64,000 bases of DNA from Burkholderia sp. Ax-1724 (lineage in GTDB: Bacteria > Pseudomonadota > Gammaproteobacteria > Burkholderiales > Burkholderiaceae). Within the stretch, counting starts at the first letter, position 1; each line of letters opens with the position of its first letter. A program made the position numbers and the translations under genes. The notes under the pieces were generated by a model. That model was given only the letters and a program-made list of their open reading frames with translations, was not told where the DNA came from and ran no database searches. The stretch is from assembly GCF_011752995.1 (NCBI RefSeq), contig NZ_VWWL01000009.1, positions 186,001-250,000 on the forward strand, written 5' to 3'. Of the stretch, positions 54,174 to 63,013 are shown piece by piece.

Positions 54174-54385
54174 GGGCGAACCTCCTCGGCGTCGGCGGCA
54201 AGCTGGCGGTTGGACGGATCGAGGCGGTAGACGATCGCCATGATGATCGCACTCAACACCACCCACATGACGATCCAGGCCAGCACGAACGGCATGCCGA
54301 GCACGAGCGGCTCGACACGATTGACAAACGCAACGCCGACCAGGATGCCGATGAACGGCAACGCGGCAAGTACACGAAGCAGCAT
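54170..54385 (-). CDS. DUF3311 small membrane protein
   Basis: 71 residues with two hydrophobic segments (MLLRVLAALPFIGILVGVAF and PFVLAWIVMWVVLSAIIMAIVY). DUF3311 proteins are commonly encoded directly upstream of a sodium:solute symporter; here the ATGA overlap with the symporter supports the same operon. Confidence 0.87.
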   Translation of the reverse strand: MLLRVLAALPFIGILVGVAFVNRVEPLVLGMPFVLAWIVMWVVLSAIIMAIVYRLDPSNRQLAADAEEVRP

Positions 54386-54769
54386 GTGGGCAACTCCTCG
54401 AACGAAGGGGTAGATGTCGTTGAAAGTACGGCTGCGTTGACGACTTTATGCCTGATACTTTGGTCCCGTAAAGGGCTTCAAAATAAATGTCAGTTTTCCG
54501 AAAGTTGCGGATGCATCTTTCCGGTGCGATTGCTGCACCGCAAGGCGGAGCGCGGCCCGGCGTGCCGCTCGCGAGCGGGACTCGCCGTGCGCTGTCGCGG
54601 GGCACGGGGTGCGCGGTTTTTTGCGGCCTGGCTGGCGCGGCGCGATATCATCTGCCAGCAATGCAGCATGGTCCGGGCCGCGGTTCGTCGCAGCAGTTCG
54701 TGGGGTCCGCGCCCCGGGTTCATCAACAGGGCACGGCGTCTGCCGACGCGGCCCGCTACGGACACACAT
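54386..54769. other. Divergent intergenic region
   Basis: 384 bases between the DUF3311 (minus) and MarC (plus) genes. Frames here are low-quality shadows. No definite promoter; ATG at 54770 has no clear ribosome site (CACACATATG). Confidence 0.45.
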
Positions 54770-55447
54770 ATGGTCGAAAGCCTGATCTCCGACATTCTGT
54801 TTGGCTTTACCGGCTTGATCAGCATCATCAATCCGATCGGCGGCGCTTTTGTTTTTCTCGACCGGACCGCCTCGCTGACCACCGAGGAGCGCAGCGTGCT
54901 CGCCCGCAAGATCGCGATCAACGCGAGCGTCGTGCTGCTGGTGGCGTTTTTCATCGGTACGCCGATCCTGCATTTCTTCGGCATTTCGATGGAGGCGCTG
55001 CGCATCGGCGGCGGCCTCGCGCTCGCGGTGGGCGGCTGGCAGATGCTCAATGCGCCGGACACGCAGCCGGCCGAGCAGACCGGCGTGAAGCGCGTCGATG
55101 CGGAGAATGCGATGTCGCGCGCCTTCTTCCCGCTGACCGTGCCGCTCACCACCGGGCCCGGCTCGATCGCGACGGCCATCGCACTGACAGCGAACCGCAC
55201 GCACAAGCTCTCGGCGTTCGTGATGTCGGGCATCGCCTCGGTGGCGATTTCGCTCGCGGTGGCCGTGACCGTCTATCTGGTCTATAGCCGCGCGGTGGTG
55301 TTCGCGCGCTACCTCGGCGTGGAAGGCACGAAGGTCGCGTTGAGAGTGTCGGCGTTCCTGCTGCTGTGCATCGGCGTGCAGATCATCCTGACCGGCGTGT
55401 CCGAATTCCTGATTCCGATCGCGACGATGCCGCCGGTGGCGAGATGA
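54770..55447 (+). CDS. MarC family integral membrane protein
   Basis: 225 residues, the usual MarC/UPF0056 length, with six hydrophobic segments. The signatures are ISIINPIGGAFVFLD, INASVVLLVAFFIGTPILHFFGIS, RIGGGLALAVGGWQML and PLTVPLTTGPGSIATAIAL. The family was once linked to multiple antibiotic resistance, but its function is not established. The start is chosen to give the membrane N-terminus. Confidence 0.9.
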   Translation: MVESLISDILFGFTGLISIINPIGGAFVFLDRTASLTTEERSVLARKIAINASVVLLVAFFIGTPILHFFGISMEALRIGGGLALAVGGWQMLNAPDTQPAEQTGVKRVDAENAMSRAFFPLTVPLTTGPGSIATAIALTANRTHKLSAFVMSGIASVAISLAVAVTVYLVYSRAVVFARYLGVEGTKVALRVSAFLLLCIGVQIILTGVSEFLIPIATMPPVAR

Positions 55448-55651
55448 AAAGCGCGAACACGTTTATTACGTTGCCTATACCGCGCGCAGTCAAGCTTCAC
55501 GGCAGGCTTTGATGAAGGTTGCGAGCGTTGCGCGATGCAGGTACGAAATCGAGACTGGATTCGGGGCGGCGAAAGGCGAGTAAGGCCTTGACCGGCATGA
55601 GGTGTGTGACTTGGCCCCTGATTAACTTTCAGCGCTATTTATACCTATAAC

Positions 55652-55678
55652 GCCGGTGCCGCAAATTCGGGCACCGGC
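55652..55678. terminator. Hairpin downstream of the small secreted gene
   Basis: GCCGGTGCC (55652-55660) and GGCACCGGC (55670-55678) form a perfect 9-base stem with a 9-base loop, 22 bases past the stop of the minus-strand gene at 55701. No T-run follows on the minus strand, so Rho-independent termination is uncertain. Confidence 0.4.
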
Positions 55679-55700
55679 AATGTTCGCTAACAGGTCCGGT

Positions 55701-55976
55701 TTACCTGTGCTCGGTATTCGCGGTTTCCGCCGCCTGCTTGAGTTCCTCATTGGCCTGGACGAGCAGATCGCGAGCCCTTTGGGCGTGCCCGCCGAGGTCC
55801 CATTCGTTCGCTCTTTGAGCATCGTCGATCCGCCTGTTGGCCTGGTCAACGAGATGCTGGGCGGCACGCAGGTTGGGATGCCTGTCGCCGACGTTGTGCG
55901 GCGGGGTCTGAGCGTAGGCAGCGGCACAGCACAAGACAGCGTTTGCAAGAATGGCGTTCGAGATAAAGCGCTTCAT
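55701..55976 (-). CDS. Small exported protein (signal peptide, helical)
   Basis: 91 residues; ATG at 55974-55976 with GGAGAAAACC upstream. A signal peptide (MKRFISNAILANAVLCCAAAYA-Q) is followed by a helical mature part with regular charged residues (HPNLRAAQHLVDQANRRIDD, LLVQANEELKQAAETANTE), resembling DUF4398-type periplasmic proteins. Function unknown. Confidence 0.7.
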   Translation of the reverse strand: MKRFISNAILANAVLCCAAAYAQTPPHNVGDRHPNLRAAQHLVDQANRRIDDAQRANEWDLGGHAQRARDLLVQANEELKQAAETANTEHR

Positions 55977-56217
55977 GGTTTTCTCCTGTGATGGAACAAA
56001 TTCATATGCCAGGTATTTTTGCCGGCGAGCATACGTTCACACGAAATTTTTACTATTCTGTAATCGCCATTGATATTAATTAACTACATTCCATCCTCGC
56101 CACATCATTCTTTTCTGTCAAGGAAAAGATAATTTATGTTTTTATAATTCCAGTTTTGATTAAAGAAAATATTTTTAAATCCAGTCGCTGATTTTTTGTA
56201 ATTTCAAGGTCCATCTA
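55977..56217. other. AT-rich island
   Basis: A distinctly AT-rich stretch, for example ATTTTTACTATTCTG, ATTAATTAACTAC, and runs of six or more T. The change to normal GC is abrupt at about 56215-56220. No coding frame, repeat ends or transposase are seen. It may be a silenced horizontally acquired segment or a promoter-rich remnant. Confidence 0.75.
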
Positions 56218-56409
56218 CCCGGCCATGACGACCTTCGCGCTGGCGCTATTCGGCGTGCCGACCTCGGAAGCCTTCAGCCCGTTGCGCACGGATTCGTGCA
56301 AACCGTCGTCGGTGAAAACACGGATTTCGCTTGATCGGCCGGATCGCCGATTCGGCGCGTTCATGGGGTCGGTTTGTGCGACGAAGGCCCAACTCGCCGC
56401 ACTGGCAAA
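56218..56409 (-). other. In-frame open tail after the VWA gene
   Basis: After the VWA gene's TAG, 64 codons in the same frame remain open to a TAG at 56215-56217. A 49-codon frame starting at an internal ATG includes EIRVFTDDGLHESVRNGLKA. No ribosome site is clear. A plus-strand frame (56225-56413) is also open. Neither is convincing as a gene. Confidence 0.25.
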
Positions 56410-58170
56410 CTAGCGTGTGAGCAGCATCGAGCCAAGCACCGAGAACGCCGTCGCGGGCAGTTCGGCGAGCCGGCTGATGACGACGTTACGCGGATAGAAA
56501 TCTTCGACCGCATCGGTCAGCACGCCGATGCCGACCAGTTCGATGCCGCGCTTGCCGATCGCCGCGACGCGTTCGCGCAGATCGCTGCGCAAGACCTGCG
56601 GATCGCCGTCGCCGGTCGACGGGTAGCCGTCGGAGAACACCATCAGGATGCGGCGCGCGGCCGGGTGATCGGCGAGCCGCGTCGCGGCCCATGCGAGCGC
56701 CTCGCCGTCCGGGTTCTCGTGCCCGCAGTCGATTTCGGCGAGGCCGCTCAGATCGGTCGCGCCGAAGTGCTTGTAGACCTTCAGATCGAGCCGCTCGACG
56801 AAGCGGTTATAGCGCCGCAAATCGGCGCCGGCCGCGAGCTGGCGCTCGTAGAGCTGCTTCATCGGCGCCGATTCGAGCGAGCAGTAGCCGAGCACTTCGC
56901 AATCGAACGACAACTGCGTGAGCGCATCGCATAGGGCGCTCGCGCAGAGGCGCGCAAGTTCGATCTTGCGGCCGGCCATCGAACCGCTGCGGTCGATCAA
57001 CAAGGTCACCGCGACGTCGCGCCCCTTGGCCGCGCGCTGCGTGCGAAACGGCGTGCGATAACCGGGCGACGTCGCGAGCTTCGCGAGCGCCGTGCGGTCG
57101 ATCTCGCCGCGCTCCTGTTCGCAGCGCCAGCGGATGCGCTCGTCGGCGGACAGCGCGCGCTCGAGCTTGTCCTTGAGCGGCGCGGTGTCGGCACGCGCCT
57201 GGGCGCGCAGCGCGCGCCATGCCGCGCTGTCGCCCTGGCCGGTCACGTCGGCGATCACGTCGAATTCGGTGGCGAGCGGAAGCGACAGCAGCATGCGTGC
57301 GGCGGCCGCCGAGGCCGCGCTTGCCGCGGCTTCGGTGCGCGTGGCGAGCGCCTGCGCATCGGCGGGCGACTGGCCCATGCCGACCGCGTCGTCGGCCTGC
57401 GCGCCGCCGCCGCGCTCCGCCGGCGGCGTGGCGGCGGCGTGATCGGGCCGCAGATCATCGTCCTCGCTGAACGGTGCCGACGAAGCGGGCACGGTATCGG
57501 TGTCGATGTCTTCGATGGGATCGGCCGTGAACATCATGCTGTTCGCCTCGCCGGCCGACAATGCCCGCACGCGCGCGACGAGATCGTGCGCGACCGCGAT
57601 GCTGCGCGCGGTTGAACCGCTCGCGCGGGCTTCGTGCAGCAAATCCTGCGACGCGTGCAATGCCGCCAGCAGCGAACGAACCGCCTCGGTGCGGGTCGGT
57701 GCTTCGTCCCACAATGTGCGCTCGACGAGCCACGCGAGCCGGTCGCGCCAATGCAGCTTCGGCCAGCGTTGCCGCACACGTTCGGCCGTATGCGCGCGCA
57801 ATGCGCCGATGAACCAGCGCGCGCCCGGATATTCGTCGAGCAGTTGCGCGCAGACGCGACGATCGTCGATCACCTGCGCGAGCTTTGCCGTGATGCCTTG
57901 CGGCAGCGCATCGAGTTGCGCGAGCGACGCATGTTTGGCGCGCGCGACGAGCAGATCGAGATAGCCGATCAATACATCGCGCTCGACACCGCCATCGCGT
58001 TCGTAATCGGGAATCACGATGCGGCCGGGTTCGACGCGCGGCCCATCGGGACTGAACACGACGGTCACGCCGTATTGCCCGGTCAGCACGCGCGCGACCT
58101 TGCCGAGCGTCGATTCGAATGCGAAGCCCTGTGCGTTGCGCGAGGTGGGGGCGGGGTGCCGTGCGTTCAT
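56410..58170 (-). CDS. VWA-domain protein resembling CobT
   Basis: 586 residues. The N-terminal 200 residues are a helical region (FAFESTLGKVARVLTGQYGV); the centre has an acidic linker (about 230-270, SEDDDLRPDHAAATPP). The C-terminal VWA domain holds the MIDAS motif DRSGSM at about 392-397, ATDLSG and MVFSDGYPS, so a metal-ion-dependent adhesion-type site is intact. It pairs with the AAA+ gene upstream (37 bases). CobT of cobaltochelatase and the VWA partners of MoxR ATPases share this layout; which applies here cannot be told. Confidence 0.82.
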   Translation of the reverse strand: MNARHPAPTSRNAQGFAFESTLGKVARVLTGQYGVTVVFSPDGPRVEPGRIVIPDYERDGGVERDVLIGYLDLLVARAKHASLAQLDALPQGITAKLAQVIDDRRVCAQLLDEYPGARWFIGALRAHTAERVRQRWPKLHWRDRLAWLVERTLWDEAPTRTEAVRSLLAALHASQDLLHEARASGSTARSIAVAHDLVARVRALSAGEANSMMFTADPIEDIDTDTVPASSAPFSEDDDLRPDHAAATPPAERGGGAQADDAVGMGQSPADAQALATRTEAAASAASAAAARMLLSLPLATEFDVIADVTGQGDSAAWRALRAQARADTAPLKDKLERALSADERIRWRCEQERGEIDRTALAKLATSPGYRTPFRTQRAAKGRDVAVTLLIDRSGSMAGRKIELARLCASALCDALTQLSFDCEVLGYCSLESAPMKQLYERQLAAGADLRRYNRFVERLDLKVYKHFGATDLSGLAEIDCGHENPDGEALAWAATRLADHPAARRILMVFSDGYPSTGDGDPQVLRSDLRERVAAIGKRGIELVGIGVLTDAVEDFYPRNVVISRLAELPATAFSVLGSMLLTR

Positions 58171-58207
58171 CCGTGCCGTTCTTCCGTATCGCTTCCGCTC
58201 CCGGCGC

Positions 58208-59473
58208 TCAAACAGCCGGCGCGATGTGATGACGGACGATGCCGCGAATCAGCGCGGCATCCTCGGGCGTTACCTTCGCGTAAATGGCCGGACCCGCCGC
58301 GCGCTCCGGATCGCCGGTGCGCAGCATCAGTTCGGCCCAGTCGAGCAGCCGGCGCGTCGAGAAGGCGCTCGACAGGTCTTCGCGCGCGAACGCGGCGCGG
58401 CAGTCGGCGGCGATCGCGGCAAGCGTGACGGCGAGCGCGCGCGTCATATACGGCGCGAGCGTGCGCAGCAGCACGTCGGTTTCCTCGGCTGGCGTCAGAT
58501 AGTCGAGCAGGTAGACGCGCCAGCGATCGAGAAAGGCCTCGTTCATCAGATTCGCGCCTTGGTACAGATGGCGGAACTGGCTCATCGCGCCGACCGCGTT
58601 CGCGGTCGCGAAGAGGCGGAACGCCGGATGCGGGGCGACGATCTCGTTGCCTTTCTCCTTCAGCACGAGACGGCCTTGCGGTTCGAGCACGGCGGTCAGC
58701 GCGGCGAGAATCGACGGTTCGGCGAAGTCGATTTCATCGACGATCAGCCACAGGCCCTCGCGCATCGCCGTGGGCAGCACGCCGTCGACCCACAGGGTCT
58801 CGCCGCCCTTGACGGTCCAGAAGCCGACGAAATCGCCGACCGTCGTCTGTCCGTTCATGTTCGAGCGCAGCACGCCGTGCCGCGCCCGCGCGGCAACCTG
58901 TTCGATGAGGCTCGTCTTGCCCGCGCCCGTGTGGCCGATCAGCATCACGCGGCGGTTCTCGACGATGTCGGCCACGATGTCGTTAAAGCGCGCCGAAAAC
59001 AGATAGGCGGGATTCATGCGCGGCACGAGCGGGTGGGGCATGCCGCAAGGGACGTCGACGTCGCCGAAGCGCACGGTGCCGTGCGCTTCGGCCTGCGTTG
59101 CTGCGTCGGCTTCCCCGGACCCGCGCGACTGCTCCGCCAGCCTCTTCGCGCTGGCCCGCTGCAACTCCGGCATGAAGGCGACGCGCGCCCGCGCATCGGG
59201 ATCGTTGCCGGCCGCGCCGCTGTCGATCGCAAAACCCTCGCGGCGCCACTTCTTCTGCTTGGCCCGCAGATTTTCCGCATCGACGACGAGATCGATATCG
59301 ACCCCGCCCGCGCCGTTCCCGTCGTCGACACCGTGTTCGAGGCGATAGGTCTCGGGCCGGTCGGCCACGCTCACGCGCCACCATTCGGCGCCGGTCTGCG
59401 TCGCGCGCCGATAGAGGCCGAGGTTTTCGTCCTTGTTTCCGTCTTCGCTTTCAGGCAGGTCGGGCATGCTCAT
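58208..59473 (-). CDS. AAA+ ATPase of MoxR/CobS type
   Basis: 421 residues. The N-terminal 160 residues include an acidic stretch (ESEDGNKDENL) and VRFGDVDVPCGMPHPLVPRMNPAYLF. Walker A is GHTGAGKTS (180-188), Walker B LWLIVDEIDF (about 245-254), followed by sensor-1 ATANAVG. MLIGHTGAGKTSLIEQVAARA and TTVGDFVGFWTVKGG resemble CobS. It probably works with the adjacent VWA protein as a chelatase-like or chaperone pair. Start ATG 59471-59473 or two codons later. Confidence 0.82.
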   Translation of the reverse strand: MSMPDLPESEDGNKDENLGLYRRATQTGAEWWRVSVADRPETYRLEHGVDDGNGAGGVDIDLVVDAENLRAKQKKWRREGFAIDSGAAGNDPDARARVAFMPELQRASAKRLAEQSRGSGEADAATQAEAHGTVRFGDVDVPCGMPHPLVPRMNPAYLFSARFNDIVADIVENRRVMLIGHTGAGKTSLIEQVAARARHGVLRSNMNGQTTVGDFVGFWTVKGGETLWVDGVLPTAMREGLWLIVDEIDFAEPSILAALTAVLEPQGRLVLKEKGNEIVAPHPAFRLFATANAVGAMSQFRHLYQGANLMNEAFLDRWRVYLLDYLTPAEETDVLLRTLAPYMTRALAVTLAAIAADCRAAFAREDLSSAFSTRRLLDWAELMLRTGDPERAAGPAIYAKVTPEDAALIRGIVRHHIAPAV

Positions 59474-59793
59474 GGCAAAAAAATGTCGAATGACAAACGA
59501 TGTTTTGATTTGGCTCGGGCCGGTTTGCCGACTATCTTATCTTGGGCGGCTTTCGAACGCCTGCGTGTCGCGAATCCGTCCGGTTCTTCCGCTTTCAATA
59601 CCCAGGCTTTCCGCCGCGAGAGTGCGCCCGTCGTTGAGTGCGCGTGTGCATGTGCGTGTATGAGCGAGCCGAGCTGCGAGGAACGGGTATTGCTTGCCTT
59701 CGTCGCGCGCGAGATCGCGATCTGGCGAAGTGCGTACGCGGCAGTGGATATCGCCGCAACGGGGCCGCATGGATGGGAAACCCAGGACGAGGC
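59474..59793. other. Intergenic stretch
   Basis: 320 bases between the divergent AAA+ gene and the small plus-strand gene. It contains alternating GT/GC sequence (GTGTGCATGTGCGTGT at about 59642-59657) that could be Z-DNA-prone. No gene was accepted here. Confidence 0.4.
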
Positions 59794-60045
59794 ATGCACA
59801 TGGCAAGACACAAGGCCGACGTGGCTGACGACGACTTCGAGATTTACGCCAGCTATCATGGAACCGGCGACGGACGTTACATAGGTGGACTGAAGGTCGT
59901 CAGAAAGGCTGACCGGAAAGTGCTGTTTCCATTCGACGGCGCGCCGCAGATCGGCCCCTACGCGACCGCCGACGAAGCGCGGCGAGCGGCGATCGACTAC
60001 GGCCGCGAGATCGTCGCGGCGGATCGCGCGTCGCCGGAGAGTTGA
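59794..60045 (+). CDS. Small Burkholderia-type protein (DUF6723-like)
   Basis: 83 residues from ATG at 59794 (or ATG at 59800). FEIYASYHGTGDGRYIGGLKVVRKADR and GPYATADEARRAAIDYGREIVAAD match from memory a small family widespread in Burkholderia (DUF6723); that assignment is tentative. Cytoplasmic, function unknown. Confidence 0.65.
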   Translation: MHMARHKADVADDDFEIYASYHGTGDGRYIGGLKVVRKADRKVLFPFDGAPQIGPYATADEARRAAIDYGREIVAADRASPES

Positions 60046-60331
60046 GCGGTTGAGCGACGGGGGCGTGCAATCAGGGCGACCCGCCACGCAACGGCCCATG
60101 TTGGCGGCCATGTGAATGCGTGCAGATTCACGCATATCGGCGCATCATCGGTGAGCTTCGCCGCGATTTTTCATACGTGTGCTCCCGTGCGTGAGTTTTC
60201 GCGCGCTGTCCCCGGCATGCTTTTGCGCATGTTCCCACGCGAGCTTCCACGTCGATCCCATGCGCCGGTACGCGCGAGCGCCGCGCCGTGCGTTCCGGCT
60301 GTCCTCCGAATTGCCGAACAAGGAGCGTCCC

Positions 60332-62407
60332 ATGCAAAACGATCCCGCCCTCGATCAGCTGTGCATCAACACGATCCGCACGCTGTCGATGGACGCCGTG
60401 CAGAAAGCCAATTCCGGCCACCCCGGTACGCCGATGGCATTGGCGCCGGTCGCGTACCAGTTGTGGCAACACCATCTGCGCTACGACCCGGACGAACCGT
60501 TGTGGCCGAATCGCGACCGCTTCGTGCTGTCGGTCGGGCATGCGTCGATGCTGCTGTATTCGCTGCTGCATCTGGCCAACGTGAAGGCCGTCGACGAGCA
60601 CGGCCAGCCCACCGGCGGGCCGGCCGTATCGCTCGACGACATCGAGCATTTCCGCCAGCTCGGCAGCAGGACGCCGGGCCACCCCGAGTACCGCATGACC
60701 ACCGGCGTCGAGACGACCACGGGACCGCTCGGCCAGGGGCTCGGCAACAGCGTCGGCATGGCGATGGCCGCGCGCTGGTACGAGAACCGTTTCAACAAGA
60801 CCGACGCGCCGCTGTTCGATTACCGCGTCTACGCGCTATGCGGCGACGGCGACATGATGGAAGGCATCTCGCACGAAGCGGCCTCGCTCGCGGGGCATCT
60901 GAAGCTGTCGAACCTGATCTGGATTTACGACAGCAATCGCGTGACGATCGAAGGCCATACGGACCTCGCGTATAGCGACGACGTCGAGAGCCGTTTTCGC
61001 GGCTATCGCTGGCACACGCTGCACGTCGACGATGCGAACGACACGGCCGCGCTCGAAGCGGCGCTCGTCGAGGCGAAGAGCGTGCAGGACCGGCCGACGC
61101 TGATCGTGGTGCATAGCCTGATCGGCTGGGGCGCGCCGCATAAGCAGGACACGGCGGCCGCGCACGGCGAACCGCTCGGCGTCGAAGAAGTCGCGCTCGC
61201 GAAGCAAGCCTACGGCTGGCCCGAGGATAAATTCTTCTACGTGCCGGATGGCGTGCACGAACGCTTTGCGCAAGGTTTCGGCGCGCGCGGCAAGGCGGCG
61301 CGCGAGCAATGGCAGACGCAATACGAAACCTATAAGAAGACGTATCCGGACCTCGCGCGCGAATTCGCGCAGATCGAAGCACATGAATTGCCGCAGGGCT
61401 GGGACAGCGACATCCCGAGTTTCGAGGCCGACGCGAAGGGCATCGCCACGCGCGAATCGTCGGGCAAGGTGCTCAATGCGATTGCCGCGCGCGTGCCGTG
61501 GCTGCTCGGCGGCGCGGCGGATCTTTCCCCGTCGACGAAAACCAACCTCAAATTCGAGGGCGCGGGCAGTTTCGAAGCGGACGACTATGGCGGCCGCAAT
61601 CTGCACTTCGGCATTCGCGAGCACGCGATGGGCGCGATCGTGAACGGCCTCGCGCTATCGAATCTGCGGCCGTACGGCTCGACGTTCCTGATTTTCAGCG
61701 ACTACATGAAGCCGCCGATTCGGCTCTCGGCGATCATGGAAGTGCCGGCCATCTATGTGTTCACGCACGATTCGATCGGCGTCGGCGAGGACGGTCCGAC
61801 GCATCAGCCGATCGAGCAGCTTGCGTCGTTGCGCGGCGTGCCGGGACTCACGGTGCTGCGCCCCGCCGATGCGAACGAGGCGGCCGAGGCGTGGCGCGTT
61901 GCGCTCGCGCATCCGCTCAGGCCGTCGTGTCTGGTTCTGACGCGCCAGCCGCTGCCGACGCTCGACCGCCAGCGCTATGCGGCCGCGAGCGGCGTGCAGC
62001 ACGGTGCCTATGTACTCGCCGATGCCCCCGCCGGCGAGAAGCCCGCGGTGATTCTGATGGCGAGCGGCAGCGAAGTCTCGATCTGCGTCGACGTGTACGA
62101 GAAGCTCAAGGGCGAGGGCATCGCGGCGCGCGTGGTGTCGATGCCGTCGTGGGACATCTTCGAGCGCGAGGACCAGGCGTATCGGGAGTCGGTGCTGCCC
62201 GCCGATGTCGAAGCACGCGTTGCGGTCGAGCAGGCCGCGGCGCTCGGCTGGGATCGCTACACGGGACGGCTCGGCGCGCAGGTCGTCATGCATACGTTCG
62301 GTGCATCGGCGCCGCTGGCCGATCTGAAGAAGAAATTCGGCTTTACGCCGGAGCGGGTGTATGAGGCGGCGAAGCAGCAGATCGAGAGGGTAAGGGTCGG
62401 TGCGTAG
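60332..62407 (+). CDS. tkt: Transketolase
   Basis: 691 residues, full length. ATG at 60332 has AAGGAGCG upstream. N-terminal PP domain: KANSGHPGTPMALAPV (H30), SVGHASMLLYSLL (H70), and the TPP motif GDGDMMEG (171-178). Pyrimidine domain: FGIREHAMGAIVNGLAL with catalytic Glu, and DSIGVGEDGPTHQPIEQL. It moves two-carbon units between sugar phosphates in the pentose phosphate pathway. The domain order and all substrate-contacting histidines are preserved. Confidence 0.97.
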   Translation: MQNDPALDQLCINTIRTLSMDAVQKANSGHPGTPMALAPVAYQLWQHHLRYDPDEPLWPNRDRFVLSVGHASMLLYSLLHLANVKAVDEHGQPTGGPAVSLDDIEHFRQLGSRTPGHPEYRMTTGVETTTGPLGQGLGNSVGMAMAARWYENRFNKTDAPLFDYRVYALCGDGDMMEGISHEAASLAGHLKLSNLIWIYDSNRVTIEGHTDLAYSDDVESRFRGYRWHTLHVDDANDTAALEAALVEAKSVQDRPTLIVVHSLIGWGAPHKQDTAAAHGEPLGVEEVALAKQAYGWPEDKFFYVPDGVHERFAQGFGARGKAAREQWQTQYETYKKTYPDLAREFAQIEAHELPQGWDSDIPSFEADAKGIATRESSGKVLNAIAARVPWLLGGAADLSPSTKTNLKFEGAGSFEADDYGGRNLHFGIREHAMGAIVNGLALSNLRPYGSTFLIFSDYMKPPIRLSAIMEVPAIYVFTHDSIGVGEDGPTHQPIEQLASLRGVPGLTVLRPADANEAAEAWRVALAHPLRPSCLVLTRQPLPTLDRQRYAAASGVQHGAYVLADAPAGEKPAVILMASGSEVSICVDVYEKLKGEGIAARVVSMPSWDIFEREDQAYRESVLPADVEARVAVEQAAALGWDRYTGRLGAQVVMHTFGASAPLADLKKKFGFTPERVYEAAKQQIERVRVGA

Positions 62408-62541
62408 CAGCGCACCGACCAGGCCCAGCAATTTCTGGCCGGGCCGTTATTGAGATTCACCGTTGACCGAGCGTGCTATAAGGTGCCATTTTTTCAGGTA
62501 CCCGGCAGCGCGTTGCACGCTGACGGTACGGTGGAGATTCG

Positions 62542-62841
62542 ATGAAACGGATAGTCTGGTGTACTGCATGTGTGCTGGCATTCCTCGGCGCGTCGGTAGC
62601 CGGCGGTTGGTGGCTGGGAGAACTTCTCTCGCCGTTTTCCTTTGACATGCCGTATTGGCTCGATGTCACTATTCGGGCCGGTATGCACCTGGTGGGCGTA
62701 CCCGACCCGCTTGATCCGGATGACATCGAGACAATCGGCCTTTTTCTGTTATTCCTCACGTACTGCATCGTCGTCGCGGTCGTATTGTCGAGTGCGCTTT
62801 TTATGTTGAAACGGCATCTGAAGAAGCATCGTACCGGCTAA
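62542..62841 (+). CDS. Small two-TM membrane protein of unknown function
   Basis: 99 residues. Hydrophobic segments at about 5-30 (VWCTACVLAFLGASVAGGWWLG) and 66-88 (IGLFLLFLTYCIVVAVVLSSALFML) flank a loop with PDPLDPDD. The basic C-terminus (KRHLKKHRTG) faces the cytoplasm. No clear ribosome site. I do not recognise the family. Confidence 0.6.
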   Translation: MKRIVWCTACVLAFLGASVAGGWWLGELLSPFSFDMPYWLDVTIRAGMHLVGVPDPLDPDDIETIGLFLLFLTYCIVVAVVLSSALFMLKRHLKKHRTG

Positions 62842-62949
62842 TCAATTCGCCGGAATCGTCACCATCGGCGCCTTACTGCTCGTATCGGCTTCCGCGAGCG
62901 CCATCAGATTCCGTACGACCGTGAACGCGTATTTCGAATCGAAATGCAA
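62842..62949 (-). pseudogene. Possible gene remnant (C-terminal fragment)
   Basis: A 35-codon frame from TTG at 62947 with coding-like character (YAFTVVRNLMALAEADTSSK) ends at TGA 62842-62844. It begins after an in-frame TAA, has no ribosome site and could be the end of a decayed gene. Low confidence. Confidence 0.25.
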
Positions 62950-63013
62950 GATTTACATGAACCCGAAGCGCCCGATGTGGCGTGTGCGATCTATGCGGCA
63001 CCGTGTACCGTGT

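Noticed and set aside
56225..56413. 62-codon plus-strand frame next to the AT-rich island
   Set aside because: No ribosome site, no motif, and the opposite strand is also open; probably chance.
59658..59884. Plus-strand frame beginning MSEPSCEERVLL
   Set aside because: Overlaps the better-supported small gene at 59794 by 91 bases, no ribosome site and no family resemblance.
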